From Oxytricha trifallax (lineage: Eukaryota; Ciliophora; Spirotrichea; Sporadotrichida; Oxytrichidae): a stretch of 64,000 bases of DNA. The position numbers were made by a program, and so were the translations under genes. Under the pieces are notes generated by a model. It had not been told where the DNA came from. It saw nothing but the letters and a program-made list of their open reading frames with translations, and searched no databases. Location: assembly GCA_000711775.1 (NCBI GenBank), contig ARYC01017444.1, forward strand, positions 18,655-82,654. Direction: 5' to 3'. This document shows positions 62,947-64,000 of the stretch, piece after piece. Each line of letters opens with the position of its first letter. Positions within the stretch are counted from its first letter, which is position 1.

Positions 62947-63180
62947 TGATATAAATTAAATAATGCGAATATTATCTTATATATTTTTGTGTATAGTACT
63001 GGTAATTCAAAATTTTATAAATTATCCCTTAATACATAAATTTAGCTCTTATTTTAAATATTCGATTAAATGGAAATTAATTTTACATGATAATTATTTA
63101 TTAAATTATGCAAGTAAAAATATTATAGACTTTATTATGAATTTTGACATTTTTTTAGGAATTAAATAATGGTAATTATG

Positions 63181-64000
63181 TATAAACATATTTGTCCTGG
63201 CCGAGACCCCGCTCCTACTCTCTCAATCGAGACCCCTACCTCTCAATCATTTGACCGAGACCTCCCATCACCCCCTTACTTTACATAAAATGTTTTCATG
63301 ATTTTTTTATATTTTAAATAAATATCTTCCACTACAGGCCGCTTTTACTTTTTTAATGATTATTTTATCAGTTTCTCTCCATCTTTCGACATTTTCAGAA
63401 TACGCTCACATATAGGGAAATTATTATAATATGATATTTATTGATAAACATAAATTCAATTTATTTCATATTTTTTTATGACTAAAATCATTTTTACTCG
63501 ACTAAATTATTAAATTAATAATTTTACAAATATTTTTCCCTTTATTTCATTAAACTTACTTGTCATTTTTTTCACTATGCAAAGTTAATTACATATAAAA
63601 TATTATTTGATTAACTTTTTTCTTGAGATAGATAAAACTTTTTCTTATTTAGGATGATGATTAAAATGTATAAATGAAAATAATAAGATTTTATTTGTAA
63701 TTAACTTTATACAGTAAATATATGACAAGTAAGTTTAACGAAATGAAGGGAAAAATAATTGTAAAATTATTAATTTAATTCTAAACATTTAGTCGAGCGA
63801 AAGTTATTTAAGTAAAAAAAATATGAAATAAAATTTATTTATGTTAATCAATTAAAATTATACTATTATTTAAGTAGGTGAAAAGGGATTTTTTATATAT
63901 TTATTCCTCATGAGAGCATACTCTCAAATGTCGACGAAGGAAGTGTATCTGATAAATTGATTATTAGAAAAGTTAAAGCATCCTGCATTCAAAACCCAAT
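63181..64000. mobile_element. Foldback element with CCGAGACCCC ends (unit 3, cut by window edge)
   Basis: Third copy of the long palindrome. The left arm starts near TATAAACATATTTGTCCTGG; the right arm (from about 63650) is the inverse and runs off the window. Its arms differ from the unit 2 copy by scattered substitutions, so each copy has kept its palindrome while drifting. Confidence 0.65.

Noticed and set aside
1..64000. TGA decoded as Trp throughout
   Set aside because: Family genes, the Rep gene and the TBE genes end at conserved TGA positions, so TGA acts as stop; internal TGAs are better explained as mutations.

Overview
The window is very AT-rich eukaryotic DNA that reads sensibly only with the ciliate nuclear code: TAA and TAG encode Gln and TGA is the main stop. 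It also carries transposons with the layout of TBE elements (C4A4-like ends, a 3-bp ANT target duplication, and a 42K transposase, 22K protein and zinc-finger/kinase gene). Together these point to the germline (micronuclear) genome of an Oxytricha/Stylonychia-type spirotrich ciliate. The genus is an inference.

The backbone is a tandem array of about three diverged units, each 21-23 kb. Unit 1 runs from 1 to about 16 kb, unit 2 from about 20.1 to 42.9 kb, and unit 3 from 42.9 kb past the right edge. Each unit carries paralogous genes of one family, all on the minus strand and each about 450-490 codons, separated by 0.5-1.5 kb of A/T-rich spacer. The order repeats: types a, b, c, d, e, f, g. 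At least 19 members or remnants are present. About nine are open from start to stop once TAA/TAG are read as Gln. The rest are frameshifted, carry a TGA, are chimeric, or are split by insertions. The proteins are leucine-rich, with a short F-box-like segment near the N-terminus (inferred) and shared motifs (DSGLYPLFK, FVDSIMFSSL, SPIELFNEYYS).

Mobile DNA is layered on the array. There are two 4.0-4.1 kb TBE-like transposons (16058-20082 and 52759-56877) and a 1.2 kb internally deleted TBE (5829-7028). A 1.97 kb terminal-inverted-repeat element (8104-10074) encodes a Rep-like superfamily 3 helicase, carries iterons, and has an identifiable empty site in unit 2. A 2.2 kb GGATGCCCC-ended element lies at 34380-36591. 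Two short foldback elements share a GTGGCAGTTA motif with the Rep element. A CCGAGACCCC-ended foldback follows the type-g gene of every unit. Several insertions sit inside family genes, and paralogous copies show the uninterrupted sequence.

Two GC-richer coding-like islands (15601-16027, 38690-39165) lie between units and are not recognised. No rRNA, tRNA, CRISPR array or bacterial-type operon was seen. Gene ends were worked out by hand translation; intactness was read codon by codon for only some copies, as stated in each entry.
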